The notes under the pieces: generated by a model
Database searches by the model: none
What the model saw: the letters and a program-made list of their open reading frames with translations, nothing else
Told to the model about the DNA's origin: nothing
Part shown: positions 9,886-19,668 of the stretch, piece by piece
Numbering within the stretch: the stretch's first letter is position 1
How the letters are laid out: each line of letters opens with the position of its first letter
Translations under genes and position numbers: made by a program
From: CAYMUR01 sp964393615
GTDB lineage: Bacteria > Planctomycetota > Planctomycetia > Pirellulales > Pirellulaceae
DNA length: 64,000 nucleotides
NCBI GenBank assembly: GCA_964393615.1
Contig: CAYMUR010000012.1
Coordinates: forward strand, 1 to 64,000
Direction: 5' to 3'

Positions 9886-10325
9886 GGCTCATCAGGCACT
9901 ACTAAATGCTCGTCATTCCCCAAAACTGAACCACGCTGCAACGTCCAGTAGAAGATGGCTCTCAGAGCAAGCAGCAATACGACCCCATCGGGTAAATTCA
10001 ACTTGACCATATCCTCCATGATAAAATAAATAAAAAACCAAAACAATCTTAGCCCGCGCACACCATGGAAACAGTAGATCTATCGTCAAACATCACCTCA
10101 CGTATCGTTACATTCGCTGGGATTCCAACCCTGCAAAGCCCCACACCACCTGCATTACGAAGAGTGTTTCTACCGGTTCCGAAAGGTATTTCACGACGGA
10201 ATTTCCCGGGCTTCTTTACCCATCCCCCCGCGCAAAAACCTTATTGCTCACCTATACTATAACGTGAACTTATATTAGATGGTCTCCATGAAAAACCCGC
10301 ACAGAAATCAACAATACCTTTTAGC
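9886..10325. other. Intergenic region
   Basis: About 440 bp between a decayed minus-strand gene and the plus-strand PSCyt gene. It includes an A-rich tract near 10020-10040. No gene or RNA was recognised. Confidence 0.5.
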
Positions 10326-13300
10326 ATGAATCACGCCGTGAAACCTCCTATTGGCAGATCCGTGAAAAACAAAACCACAGCCTTGAGCCTTCGCCCCCAA
10401 TCATTCTTTGTCGCGCTCGTATTGGTGATCCTCGCAAGCGTGTGGTTGCCGGCAGACGAAATCGATTTCCAACGTGACATTCGTCCGATCCTTTCCGATG
10501 CATGTTTCCAATGTCATGGTCCGGACGAAGAACAGCGGGAAGCCGATTTTCGGTTGGATACCCGCGAAGGTTTGTTTGCCGATGGAGGAGACGGACCTCG
10601 CGTTACCGCCGGCAAACCAAAAGAGAGCTCGCTGTATCTCCGCTTGACACACGACGATCCGGATCAACGCATGCCGCCGGCCGATGAACCAAGACAGCTG
10701 ACAGACATGGAAACAGAATTGATCCGCCGTTGGATTGAATCAGGTGCGACGTGGAACCAATTGTGGTCCTTCGTCCTACCTCAGCGTCCCACACTACCTG
10801 CTGTTTCCAGGAAGGAGTGGCTGCGCGACCCTCTCGACACATTCGTGCTGGCCAAGCTGGATGACGCGAAACTGAAACCGACAGAAGAAGCAACTCCAGA
10901 GACCCTGTTACGACGCGTGGCACTCGACCTGACTGGTTTGCCACCCCAACTCGAACAGTTGGATACTTTCCTCGCTGACACGTCCCCGGCAGCCTACGAA
11001 CGTGCAGTGGACCGATTATTGGCATCCCCCAGGCATGGAGAACGGATGTCCATCGAGTGGCTTAATGCCGCACGTTACGCGGACACTAGCGGCTACCAGA
11101 TGGATGGTCCTCGTCAAATGTGGCGTTGGCGGGATTGGGTCATTGATGCCTTCAACGCGGGAATGCCTTTTGACCAGTTCACCATTGAACAATGTGCCGG
11201 TGACCTGTTATCGAATCCAACGCTAGAGCAGCTCATTGCTACTGCCTTTAACCGCAATCACCGCGGTAATGCCGAAGGTGGAATCATTTCCGAAGAATAT
11301 CGCGTGGAGTATGTCGTCGACCGAGTCGAAACAACTTCCACCGTCTGGCTTGGCCTGACTTTGGGTTGTGCCAGGTGCCATGACCACAAATACGACCCCA
11401 TCACACAAGAAGACTTCTATCAGTTTTTTGCTTTTTTTAATAATGTTCCGGAGCGTGGTAAAGCCCGCAAGTGGGGAAATGCCAGACCCAACATCAAAGC
11501 GCCCACACCAATCCAACGTCAAATGCTGGGCCAACTTGATGACCAAATCAGTCAGACAAAAGAAGAATTGCAAGCCCTTGAAACGACGATTCAGAAGGGC
11601 CAGGAAATTTGGGAAAAACAATCGCTGGAGACTTTTTCTGTGGAAAACTCCTTCCCCGAGAAACCAGCGATCGCAGAGACACTGGTCCCCAACCCACTGG
11701 TCCATTTCACACTGGACAACCCCTATTTGCTAAAGGAACACAACCGTTCTGACCAGGTTGCCAGGTGGGAAGGAGAACCAGAATTCGGACCCGGTCGAAT
11801 TGAACTGGCAGGCCAATTCGACGGCAACCGCTACGTCGAGGTAGGTGACCTGGCAGCATTCGATTACGAGGATCCATTTTCCATCAGCGCCTGGGTATTT
11901 CCCGAAGGCGATCAAGGAGGAGCAATCGTCTCCCGAATGCAATCAGATACGGATGAGCGCAAAGGTTACTCTCTGGAGTTAACCAACGGCCGGTTTCACA
12001 TCAACCTTGTTCGTCGCTGGCTCGATGACTGTCTGCGTGTGCGTTCTGTCGCACACTTTACGCCTGGACAATGGTATCACGTGGTAGCAACCTATGACGG
12101 GTCAAAAGTGTTCACCGGCGCTCAGCTTTATTTGGATGGAAAACCACACGAGTTAGAGATTATTGTTGACGATTTACAGCAACCTTTTGCAATTCCTGAT
12201 CCTTTACGTATAGGGTCACGCGGTACCCATCTTCGATTTCATGGAAGGATCGACGATGTACAGTTGTTTGATCTGCCCTTGTCGGAACAAGATGTAAGAA
12301 CGCTCTCTGTTCCGGAACCGATCTTAGAGTTATTAGCCATTCCTCGTCCCGAGCGATCGGACCGACAACGCTGGAAATTACGGCAATTCTATCTGAAATT
12401 CCACGCCACCCCTACTGTTCGTTACGCACTAACTCATTTATCCGAACTACAAGCCCAACGTAAACAGCTTTACGATCAGGTCAGCACAGTGATGGTCATG
12501 CAGGAAATGGAAAAACCTCGTGATACATTCATTTTGCAACGTGGACGGTACGATCAGCCAAGTAAACGCGTCCATGCGGATGTGCCGGACAGTTTGCCGC
12601 CACTTCCCGAAAACATCAATCGTAATCGACTGAACCTGGCTCATTGGCTACTTGACCCAGCCAATCCATTAACAACAAGAGTAGCCGTCAACCGCATATG
12701 GCAGGCAATTTTTGGCCAGGGCCTGGTGCGAACCCCCGAAGACTTCGGCTCCCANNNNNNNNNNAAAAACCAAGCCATCCCGCATTGTTGGACTGGCTGG
12801 CTACCGAGTTTCGACGCACCAACTGGGATAGAAAAGGAATGGTCCGGGCGCTAACCGCCAGCGCAACCTATCGACAATCGTCAACCGTCACAGCCGACAG
12901 TCTCCAAGCAGATCCGGAAAACCGACTATTGGCCCGGGGTAGCCGCTACCGTCTCCCAGCAGAAATGATTCGCGATCTGGCACTCGCAACGAGTGGCTTG
13001 CTGGTCGAACAGATAGGGGGACCGTCCGTCAAACCTTACCAGCCAGCAGGCTTGTGGGTCGAACTGACGCTGGAAAAGTCGCGTTATGTTCAGGACACCG
13101 GTTCCGAACTGTATCGGCGGAGTCTCTACACCTATTGGAAGCGAACCGTGGCGCCACCAGGCATGCTGGTGATGGATGCTCCACAACGAGAAACCTGTTC
13201 GGTACGTGTCTCCCGCACGAACACCCCCCTACAGGCCTTAAACCTAATGAATGACATAACTTACGTCGAGTCCGCCCGCGCGTTGGCAGAACGCATATTG

Positions 13301-13570
13301 AAATCAGTGCCAGGCGATGATGCGGATCGCTTGCAGCATGCTTTTCGCTTAGTCACATCACGCAGGCCACGTGCCGAGGAACTGAAAGTTCTCAAAACAT
13401 CGCTCACATTTCACCGTGATTATTACAAAACACGACTCGAACTCGGTGAGGAACTGGTTGGCTTTGGTGACTCGGAACCGGACCACTCGCTCGCAACGTT
13501 GGAAGTTGCGGCGTATACCGTTGTTATGAACTTGCTCCTCAATCTAGACGAAACGATTACCCGAGAATAA
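10326..13570 (+). CDS. Secreted PSCyt1-DUF1549-LamG-DUF1553 protein (interrupted by N gap)
   Basis: The second large PSCyt protein of the window. A signal peptide (residues about 20-45) precedes PSCyt1, with haem motif CFQCH near residue 60. DUF1549 begins near 167 with a second CARCH motif near 347. A LamG/concanavalin-like domain follows at about 457-640 (FDGNRYVEVGD, GQWYHVVATYDG), then DUF1553 from about 766 (RVAVNRIWQAIFG). Ten Ns at 12755-12764 interrupt DUF1553 and shift the frame; the protein resumes in another frame (PSHPALLDWLATEF) and runs to the TAA at 13568-13570. Both halves match the family without loss, so I read this as one intact gene with a mis-sized assembly gap. The LamG insert suggests carbohydrate binding. 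It sits 2 bp before its DUF1501 partner. Confidence 0.88.
12755..12764. other. Assembly gap (10 N)
   Basis: Ten undetermined bases inside the DUF1553 coding region. For the two flanking frames to join, the true length must be 2 modulo 3, so 10 cannot be right. A length of 5 could restore a typical family reading (GS-QGE-KPSHP), but that is a guess. Confidence 0.95.
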
Positions 13571-13572
13571 CC

Positions 13573-15033
13573 ATGACACTTCTCAACCATCCATTCGTTC
13601 CTATTGAAATACAACGCCGCCAGTTTCTGGGAAGCACCTCGATGGGAATCGGGGCTGCCGCCTTGCACTCTTTATTGGCTCGAGACCAGGTTGCCCAGGG
13701 TGCAACGAACAGTGAGTCACCGCTGCCAGGACTACCTCATTTTAAACCGACAGCCCAACGAGTCATCTATCTGTTCCAGTCCGGTGCTCCATCCCAACCC
13801 GATTTGTTCGATTACAAACCCAAATTGGAAGACATGCGAGGAAAAGACTTACCAGAATCGGTAAGAGCCGGCCAACGTTTGACAACAATGACTGCGTCGC
13901 AATCTTCTTTTCCAATCGCACCCAGTATTTTCCGTTTTGCCCAGCATGGCAACTCGGGATCCTGGCTCAGCGAATTAATGCCACATACTGCCGGTGTGGC
14001 CGACCAGCTATGTTTTGTCAAGTCAATGCACACGGAAGCTATCAATCACGATCCGGCAATCACTTTCTTTCAAACCGGTGCCGAATTGGCAGGCCGTCCC
14101 AGCATGGGCTCCTGGGTAACCTATGGACTCGGCAGTGACAATGACAATTTGCCGGCTTTCGTAGCCATGGTTTCACAAGGATCGGGTACCGTGGGCCAAC
14201 CGTTATACGATCGTCTGTGGGGCAGTGGCTTTCTTCCCACCAAGTACCAAGGTGTGAAATTTCGTTCCGTGGGCGATCCCGTCTTGTACCTCTCCAACCC
14301 TCCGGGAATCGAAGCCGAAACACGGCGCAAAATGCTGGACGATCTGGCACAATTAAACCAAATGAAATTTACAGAACGAGGTGATCCAGAAATTGCGACG
14401 CGAATTTCTCAATACGAACTCGCTTTTCGCATGCAAACTTCGGTACCCGACCTGATCGACGTTTCACAGGAACCAGAGCATACCTTTCAACTCTATGGAC
14501 CCCATGCACGCAAACCGGGAACATTTGCCGCGAACTGCCTCCTGGCACGGCGGCTTGTCGAACGTGGTGTCCGTTTCGTACAGTTATTTCATCGGGGTTG
14601 GGACCAGCACGGGAAGTTACCTGAACAGATTCGCAAACAGGCAGATGACACGGACCAGGCATCTGCAGCTCTTATTCTGGATCTAGCCCAACGTGGAATG
14701 TTACAAGACACACTCGTGGTGTGGGGCGGTGAATTTGGTAGAACCGTCTATTGCCAGGGTCGGATGACACACGATAACTACGGACGTGATCATCACCCTC
14801 GCTGTTTCACCACTTGGCTGGCTGGCGGCGGAGTTCGCCCTGGAATCACTTATGGTGAAACAGACGAATTCTCCTACAATATCACACGAGATCCCGTTCA
14901 TGTACACGATTTACAGGCGACCCTGCTGCACTGCCTGGGTATCGATCACAAGCGGTTGACTTATAAGTTTCAGGGCCGACGCCACCGACTCACCGATGTA
15001 GCAGGCAATCTTGTGCAGGGGATTTTGACTTGA
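13573..15033 (+). CDS. DUF1501 family protein, Tat-type leader
   Basis: DUF1501 protein of 486 residues that starts 2 bp after the PSCyt/DUF1553 gene, so the two almost certainly share a transcript. The leader has IQRRQFLGSTSMGIGAAAL, a Tat-like signal. Landmarks in order are FQSGAPSQPDLFDYKP, HRGWDQHG, VWGGEFGRTVYCQG, GRDHHPRCF, WLAGGGVRPGITYGETDEF, and LLHCLGIDHKRLTYKFQGR. It is of the same subgroup as the protein at 3852-5360, which also follows a PSCyt/DUF1553 gene. The substrate is unknown. Confidence 0.92.
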   Translation: MTLLNHPFVPIEIQRRQFLGSTSMGIGAAALHSLLARDQVAQGATNSESPLPGLPHFKPTAQRVIYLFQSGAPSQPDLFDYKPKLEDMRGKDLPESVRAGQRLTTMTASQSSFPIAPSIFRFAQHGNSGSWLSELMPHTAGVADQLCFVKSMHTEAINHDPAITFFQTGAELAGRPSMGSWVTYGLGSDNDNLPAFVAMVSQGSGTVGQPLYDRLWGSGFLPTKYQGVKFRSVGDPVLYLSNPPGIEAETRRKMLDDLAQLNQMKFTERGDPEIATRISQYELAFRMQTSVPDLIDVSQEPEHTFQLYGPHARKPGTFAANCLLARRLVERGVRFVQLFHRGWDQHGKLPEQIRKQADDTDQASAALILDLAQRGMLQDTLVVWGGEFGRTVYCQGRMTHDNYGRDHHPRCFTTWLAGGGVRPGITYGETDEFSYNITRDPVHVHDLQATLLHCLGIDHKRLTYKFQGRRHRLTDVAGNLVQGILT

Positions 15034-15040
15034 ATGACTT

Positions 15041-15694
15041 ATGGCCAAATTGATTGTCAGTCCCGATGCCGCCGAACTCGGACTGGTCGCCACCTACTAT
15101 GTCGTACAAGATTTGCGCAACCAGAAGTCTGATCCAGAGTTTGAGAAGTTCAAGAGTTCGCTTTGTGGACAGCTGTTAACAACATACACCAACGAATTTA
15201 TTGAACGTGATAGCACCATCCAGGGATATCGAAATCTACGCCGACTGGTCGGGCGCTCTCCACGCAAATTCCCTTGTTCGATCGAAAGCTTGATCGGTTT
15301 CCTGCACCGCCAAGGGACTTTGCCCAACATCAGCCTGGCGGTCGATTGCTACAACGCTGTTTCCCTGGAAACTCGCTTGACGCTCGGCGCACATGACCTG
15401 GACAAGGTTGTCGGCAACATTACACTACGGCGAGTTCTGGGAGATGAATACTTCGTCCCGCTTGGCAATGTGGAACGTGAGGACGTCAAGGCAGGCGAAT
15501 ACTGTTACATGGATGACAGCAACGAAATACTGTGTCGGCTGGACTACAAGCAGTGTGATAAAAGTAAAATCGAGATATCAACAACTCGTTGCTTGTTCAT
15601 TATCCAGGGACACGCCGGTACCTCGATGGATGCGTTGGACCAGGGACGAGAAAAACTTGCCGCACTGCTAAATCGTTTTTGCCGCACCCCCTAG
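15041..15694 (+). CDS. B3/B4 tRNA-binding domain protein
   Basis: A stand-alone protein of 217 residues resembling the B3/B4 domain of the phenylalanyl-tRNA synthetase beta subunit. Supporting segments are RNLRRLVGRSPRKFP with its SIESLIGFLHRQG continuation, NISLAVDCYNAVSLETRL, GAHDLDKVVGNITLR, and a conserved-looking C-terminal IIQGH. In the synthetase this domain takes part in editing mischarged tRNA. Free-standing B3/B4 proteins exist in many bacteria, but their substrate is mostly unproven. It begins 7 bp after the DUF1501 stop and may be read through from that operon, though the functions look unrelated. Confidence 0.8.
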   Translation: MAKLIVSPDAAELGLVATYYVVQDLRNQKSDPEFEKFKSSLCGQLLTTYTNEFIERDSTIQGYRNLRRLVGRSPRKFPCSIESLIGFLHRQGTLPNISLAVDCYNAVSLETRLTLGAHDLDKVVGNITLRRVLGDEYFVPLGNVEREDVKAGEYCYMDDSNEILCRLDYKQCDKSKIEISTTRCLFIIQGHAGTSMDALDQGREKLAALLNRFCRTP

Positions 15695-15760
15695 TTTAAA
15701 CACAGTAGCCAAGTCCGTTTTGGAGCCAAAGAAACTTGTGTTGAACGAACCCCGTATTTT

Positions 15761-16168
15761 TTAATCCGTGGAGTCAACCGCATGAGATTGCAGGTCTTCC
15801 AAGTCAACGTATTGGAGCGCGGCCGCATGCGTTGCGGCCAGGACAACCTGAGGAGCAGCGTCGGCTTCTAAAGCTTCTTGCCAACGTGGTGCACAAAGAC
15901 ACCAGCGATCACCAGGTTGCAGTCCAGGAAATCCATACTGTGGCATTGGCGTGCTAAGATCATTACCAGCAGCCTTGGAAAACGCAAGAAATTCTGTCGT
16001 CACCAGGCAGCAAACAGTATGCGACCCAACGTCGTCTGGTCCAGTATTGCAACAGCCGTCACGAAAGAAACCGGTGATCGGCTGGCGCGAACAAACTTCG
16101 AGTTTGCCACCTAATACATTGCGTGCCTGTATCTTGGAATGCTTATCGTTCTCGGGTAATGCTATCAT
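15761..16168 (-). CDS. DUF2237 family protein
   Basis: A small cytoplasmic protein of about 135 residues. It matches DUF2237 by ARNVLGGKLEVCS, TGFFRDGCCNTGPDDVGSH, TEFLAFSKAAGNDLSTP, FPGLQPGDRWCLCAPRW, and the ending VVLAATHAAAL. The clustered cysteines (GCCN, WCLC) are family features of unknown purpose. I chose the ATG at 16168, near the start of homology; an ATG at 16213 and a TTG at 16237 would add an unrelated N-terminal tail. The HIT protein gene lies upstream on the same strand with a gap of about 255 bp. Confidence 0.85.
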   Translation of the reverse strand: MIALPENDKHSKIQARNVLGGKLEVCSRQPITGFFRDGCCNTGPDDVGSHTVCCLVTTEFLAFSKAAGNDLSTPMPQYGFPGLQPGDRWCLCAPRWQEALEADAAPQVVLAATHAAALQYVDLEDLQSHAVDSTD

Positions 16169-16423
16169 GACCGTTCGGCTCTCAGAGGATTTCTCAAAAT
16201 ACAGTTCCTGCATGATCACAGGTCTGGTCACTGACAAAACCAGCTTCCCTCACCGTTGCAAGGAATTCTGCCCACCAGGGAACTCCCAATATTACCAATC
16301 CGCCGGCTCCTAAACTAGGCGTCAGCCACAGCAACTTGGTAAAACTCCCCGACCATCCAGTGCAGGCTAAAGCAAGATCGTGGCCCATCACGCCCGCTGA
16401 AATAGTCAGATTCGCGGTCTCAC

Positions 16424-16780
16424 CTATCCAGGTGGCCAAGCCAGGGACCTGCCGCCTAATAAATGCAAGTGTAAATGGTCCACCGTCTGCCCTCCGTCCG
16501 GCCCACAGTTGATCACAACACGATAGCCGCTTTCCAGCCCTTCTGCTGCCGCAATCTTGTGGAGAACTAGCAGCAAATGCCCCAACAAGGTCTCGTCATC
16601 CGAACGAATGTGTTGCAGCGAGGCGATTTCCTGTTTTGGAATGACTAAAATATGTGTCGGAGCTTGGGGCGTAATATCGCGAAAAGCCAGACATTGTTCG
16701 TCCTCATAGACCACGTCTGCCGGTATCTCACCATCGATGATCTTCTTGAAAATAGTCTTTTCGTTGTCGTTCGGCATCAT
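16424..16780 (-). CDS. HIT family nucleotide hydrolase/transferase (HinT-like)
   Basis: A protein of 118 residues with the histidine triad HLHLHLLGGR near the C terminus and typical N-terminal HIT sequence (IFKKIIDGEIPADVVYEDE, then LAFRDITPQAPTHILVIPK). HinT-type proteins hydrolyse nucleoside phosphoramidates and acyl-AMPs in the cytoplasm. The length is normal and the start is supported by GGGAG four bases upstream of the first of two ATGs. Confidence 0.92.
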   Translation of the reverse strand: MMPNDNEKTIFKKIIDGEIPADVVYEDEQCLAFRDITPQAPTHILVIPKQEIASLQHIRSDDETLLGHLLLVLHKIAAAEGLESGYRVVINCGPDGGQTVDHLHLHLLGGRSLAWPPG

Positions 16781-17223
16781 TTTTCTCCCATCGATGAGCC
16801 CGTAACCAAACTGCGCAACATAACATCTTCCTCATCGATCACAATCCATCAGGCTGGCGGCTGGAACCACATAACCAACTGATTTTTCCTCCGTCAATAG
16901 CCCCCTTTCCGACCTTCTTGCCATTCATTCCACCCGCAAAGAAGACCTATTTTAGGTAAACCTTTCCGTTTTTTCAGGTGGGACCGACATCTCTTCCAAG
17001 ACCGAGTGGTTTGGATAGACTCCACGGGTCCAATACGTCCACACTGGGAAGTCTTGGTAAGATGCTTTTGTTACCCCATCTTTATCCACCATGCGGTCCG
17101 GAGAATTTCAAGAGGAGTATTCTGTTGCAAAATGAATCTTCAAAGACGACCTGTCTTCACATCCGATGAGCAACCTGTATTACCACAAAGCTTCGTCAAA
17201 ACATCCACGCAAGGAGTGCTACG
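16781..17223. other. Divergent intergenic region
   Basis: About 440 bp between the divergent HIT gene and the secreted protein gene at 17224. It should hold both promoters, but I could not pick out convincing boxes. A good ribosome site AAGGAG lies at 17211-17216. Confidence 0.5.
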
Positions 17224-17643
17224 ATGTTCAAGGCCCCCATCGTCCTACTCGCTATTCTTTTTACGGTAGGGACCCCGTTTTTTATGACGGACAGGGTCAC
17301 GGCAGGGGATTCCAGCCAGCACCAGAAACTGCTGGGACATGAAAATGTTCCACCCCCAGTTCGTACTCCTGTGGCCGCAACACATATGGAAACACCAGAG
17401 TCGACCGTTACCCGGCCGCCATTGGAAACCCCGCTCTACGAATCGCGTCAAAGGATCCTGGTACCCATTACCGAGTACCACTGGCAACCTCGGTGGCATA
17501 CCCCGCTAAACCCATTTCGACCGCCGACGGTCAGCTATCATCTTGTGCCTCAAACCCGCTGGGAAATCAGAACACAAACATCACAGACACCTGTCCCACA
17601 CATCCGGTGGGTTCGAAAAAACAGTCCCTCCAATCTTCATTAA
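17224..17643 (+). CDS. Small secreted proline/tryptophan-rich protein
   Basis: A 139-residue protein with an N-terminal signal peptide (MFKAPIVLLAILFTVG, cleavage near TAG-DSS) and a strong ribosome site seven bases before the ATG. The mature part is basic and proline-rich. Its conserved-looking C-terminal half is rich in Trp, Tyr, His and Arg (EYHWQPRWHTPLNPF, SYHLVPQTRWEIRTQ). I have an impression of similar short secreted proteins in other planctomycetes but cannot name a family, and I propose no function. It probably sits in the periplasm or at the cell surface. Confidence 0.7.
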   Translation: MFKAPIVLLAILFTVGTPFFMTDRVTAGDSSQHQKLLGHENVPPPVRTPVAATHMETPESTVTRPPLETPLYESRQRILVPITEYHWQPRWHTPLNPFRPPTVSYHLVPQTRWEIRTQTSQTPVPHIRWVRKNSPSNLH

Positions 17644-17827
17644 GCACTCCGCCGAAAAACATTAAACATTTCACCTTCAACGGTCATGAAGATTCCCACC
17701 CCCGGCTTGGGAAAACGTTGACGAATCACGCCCTCAAGTCCTGTCCACCGGAAATACTTTCGAATTTCGTTGCCAAGTGCGCTACGGTGTAGCGAGTTGT
17801 AATGCAATGATGTTTTGTCAGCCACGC

Positions 17828-18799
17828 TTACTCGATATCGAGCGGGTCCCGGTCATCAGGACTGAGCAGCTTTAGCCACACCTGGTCATCCATTCCGACA
17901 TCAAAACCACGTGTACTTCCATCCGCCAAGGCGCCGACCCAAATCTGAGAATGGGGAGTCGAGGCGCGGAAATACCATGTCTCGGGAGGATCTGGGCTGT
18001 CAGCATTCGTTGGCGGAAGCAAAGCGTATTGGGTCATGTTAATCCAATGCTGATTGTAGAACGAAGTCGGTAGCACAAATCCGAACAATGCGGAATAAAG
18101 TGACCCTGAGTTGATCTGTGCCAATGCGGGCATACTCCAATTTACCTCGAAAGGGTCACGAGCAATCTCGCCAAATATAAGTGTGTGAGACGTACCGTGT
18201 GGAATCGTTCCAATTTTATATTTACTTCGCCAACTTTTATTTCGCGGACAATTCATCGTGGGCGAAAAACATCCGTCGGCCAAGGCCGGGCGTTCCCGGC
18301 CTAAAAGCAAATAGTCGGCTCCGTAACTGGAATAATCGTGCCCCACATCTTGACGCCCAGAAAGTTCGGTAATTCTAAAGTCAGAGGGGCAACGATATTG
18401 GGGTACCGCTCCGTATTTATCCCAAAAGACCTGGCCAGCTTTGACGGGATAACCAGGGACGTTACTAATTTCCCAAATCGGCTTGTTCGTATCAACCGCA
18501 TGGTTGTATGCCACTTCAAACAAGTCGACTTGCTCCATGTACGGCAGAAGAAGCATCAGAACTGGCAGCGTCATTTCCGGAGTTGTCTGCACCAGGTCCG
18601 GTAACTTTCCATTAAAAGTACTGGCGTGGTTTTGGGCCGTGAGAGCCAATTGTTTCAACCGGTTGGTGCACTGTATGCGTCGGGCGGCCTCACGTGCCGC
18701 CTGGACTGCTGGTAACAGTAATGCAATCAAAATAGCAATAATTGCAACCACTACCAACAACTCAACGAGTGTAAAACCGCTTCTTCGAGGTGGACCCAT
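17828..18799 (-). CDS. DUF1559 prepilin-like protein
   Basis: A planctomycete-type DUF1559 protein with a type IV pilin-like N terminus: short basic leader PPRRSG, then FTLVELLVVVAIIAILIALLLP and AVQAAREAARR. Prepilin peptidase would be expected to cut between Gly and Phe of GFTLVE. The C terminus has the family's ADGSTRGFDV ending. The family is greatly expanded in planctomycetes and thought to form pilus-like or surface structures. I chose the ATG at 18799, which gives a leader of normal length; an upstream ATG at 18865 would give about 28 residues before the cleavage site. Confidence 0.9.
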   Translation of the reverse strand: MGPPRRSGFTLVELLVVVAIIAILIALLLPAVQAAREAARRIQCTNRLKQLALTAQNHASTFNGKLPDLVQTTPEMTLPVLMLLLPYMEQVDLFEVAYNHAVDTNKPIWEISNVPGYPVKAGQVFWDKYGAVPQYRCPSDFRITELSGRQDVGHDYSSYGADYLLLGRERPALADGCFSPTMNCPRNKSWRSKYKIGTIPHGTSHTLIFGEIARDPFEVNWSMPALAQINSGSLYSALFGFVLPTSFYNQHWINMTQYALLPPTNADSPDPPETWYFRASTPHSQIWVGALADGSTRGFDVGMDDQVWLKLLSPDDRDPLDIE

Positions 18800-18865
18800 C
18801 TTAAAATCTTGAATTCGCAACAGCCCCTTCGCTTGTACAAAATAATTTAAATCAGCCAACAGCAT

Positions 18866-19668
18866 AGATTTTTAATCCCTGGATTCATCATGACACACAT
18901 TCGTTAAAGTGTCCAGTTATCCATATAACGGGTCGCCATTTTTCAAAGTCAACCGTTCGTTCGGACGGCCCCTTCGCTAAACAACAAAATCCTGGGACTA
19001 CTTGAGGATCGCGAAAAACATCCACCAGCACACTGCCTCGTCTTCTACTCCCATCGGCGGGTTTCTTGGAATCAAACCATTGGATTGTCTCCACCGCTCT
19101 CGCTGGCGGTTTACCTTACTGCAAAAACTTAATGATTTTCGTCGCAACACCTTGCGATCCTTTGCAACGACTCCTGAAACCGGTTCCTTTACAGTGACTC
19201 CAATCGGTAAAGATCGTACTAAAAAAATCCAGAGACTGCGGGACGGCAAGATAATACCATGCACTGAACGTCGCCCCATATCAGCCACTTTGAAATGATT
19301 TCGCATATCATGAATACGGAGACTGTAGCGGTGCTGTAAAACGGTGGATTGTGAAACAAGTCGGTCAAGGCTAGTGCCGGTAGTTGTCTATCAAAACCAT
19401 GCCGTGAGAAAGCCCCGCTTCAAACAGTGAGCACCAGCGACATCCGGCTTACAATGGAAATCCGTGTTGATCCCGCGGGATAGACAGTCGTACCATACCA
19501 GACACAAAAAGTATTGGACGATATACTTAGTACTCCCCATACTTGATACTTAGTACTCCCCATACTTGGTACTCCCCATTTTTGCCTGTCGTTGAAAATG
19601 CATATCCTCTGTCCAGGTTACATGATCGTGCTGGCAAAATTCCTTTGTAGTTGAATTGAATTGCTGCT
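18866..19668. other. Divergent intergenic region
   Basis: About 800 bp between the DUF1559 gene (minus) and the SDR gene (plus). Overlapping open frames on both strands around 18888-19306 show no family features. A 23-bp tandem repeat occupies 19523-19579, about 90 bp before the SDR start. Confidence 0.45.
19523..19579 (+). repeat. 23-bp tandem repeat, 2.5 copies
   Basis: Two identical 23-bp units (19523-19545, 19546-19568; core ATACTTAGTACTCCCCATAC) are followed by an 11-bp partial copy GTACTCCCCAT at 19569-19579. Confidence 0.9.

Noticed and set aside
9822..10061. Minus-strand frame of 79 codons upstream of the DUF1501 remnant
   Set aside because: It begins in an A/T-rich stretch, shows no family features, and is not in frame with the remnant.
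16194..16439. Hydrophobic frame between the HIT and DUF2237 genes
   Set aside because: It starts with TTG inside the HIT gene and the internal ATG at 16388 has no ribosome site; no family was recognised.
18888..19306. Overlapping frames on both strands upstream of the DUF1559 gene
   Set aside because: Neither product shows family motifs and neither start has a ribosome site.
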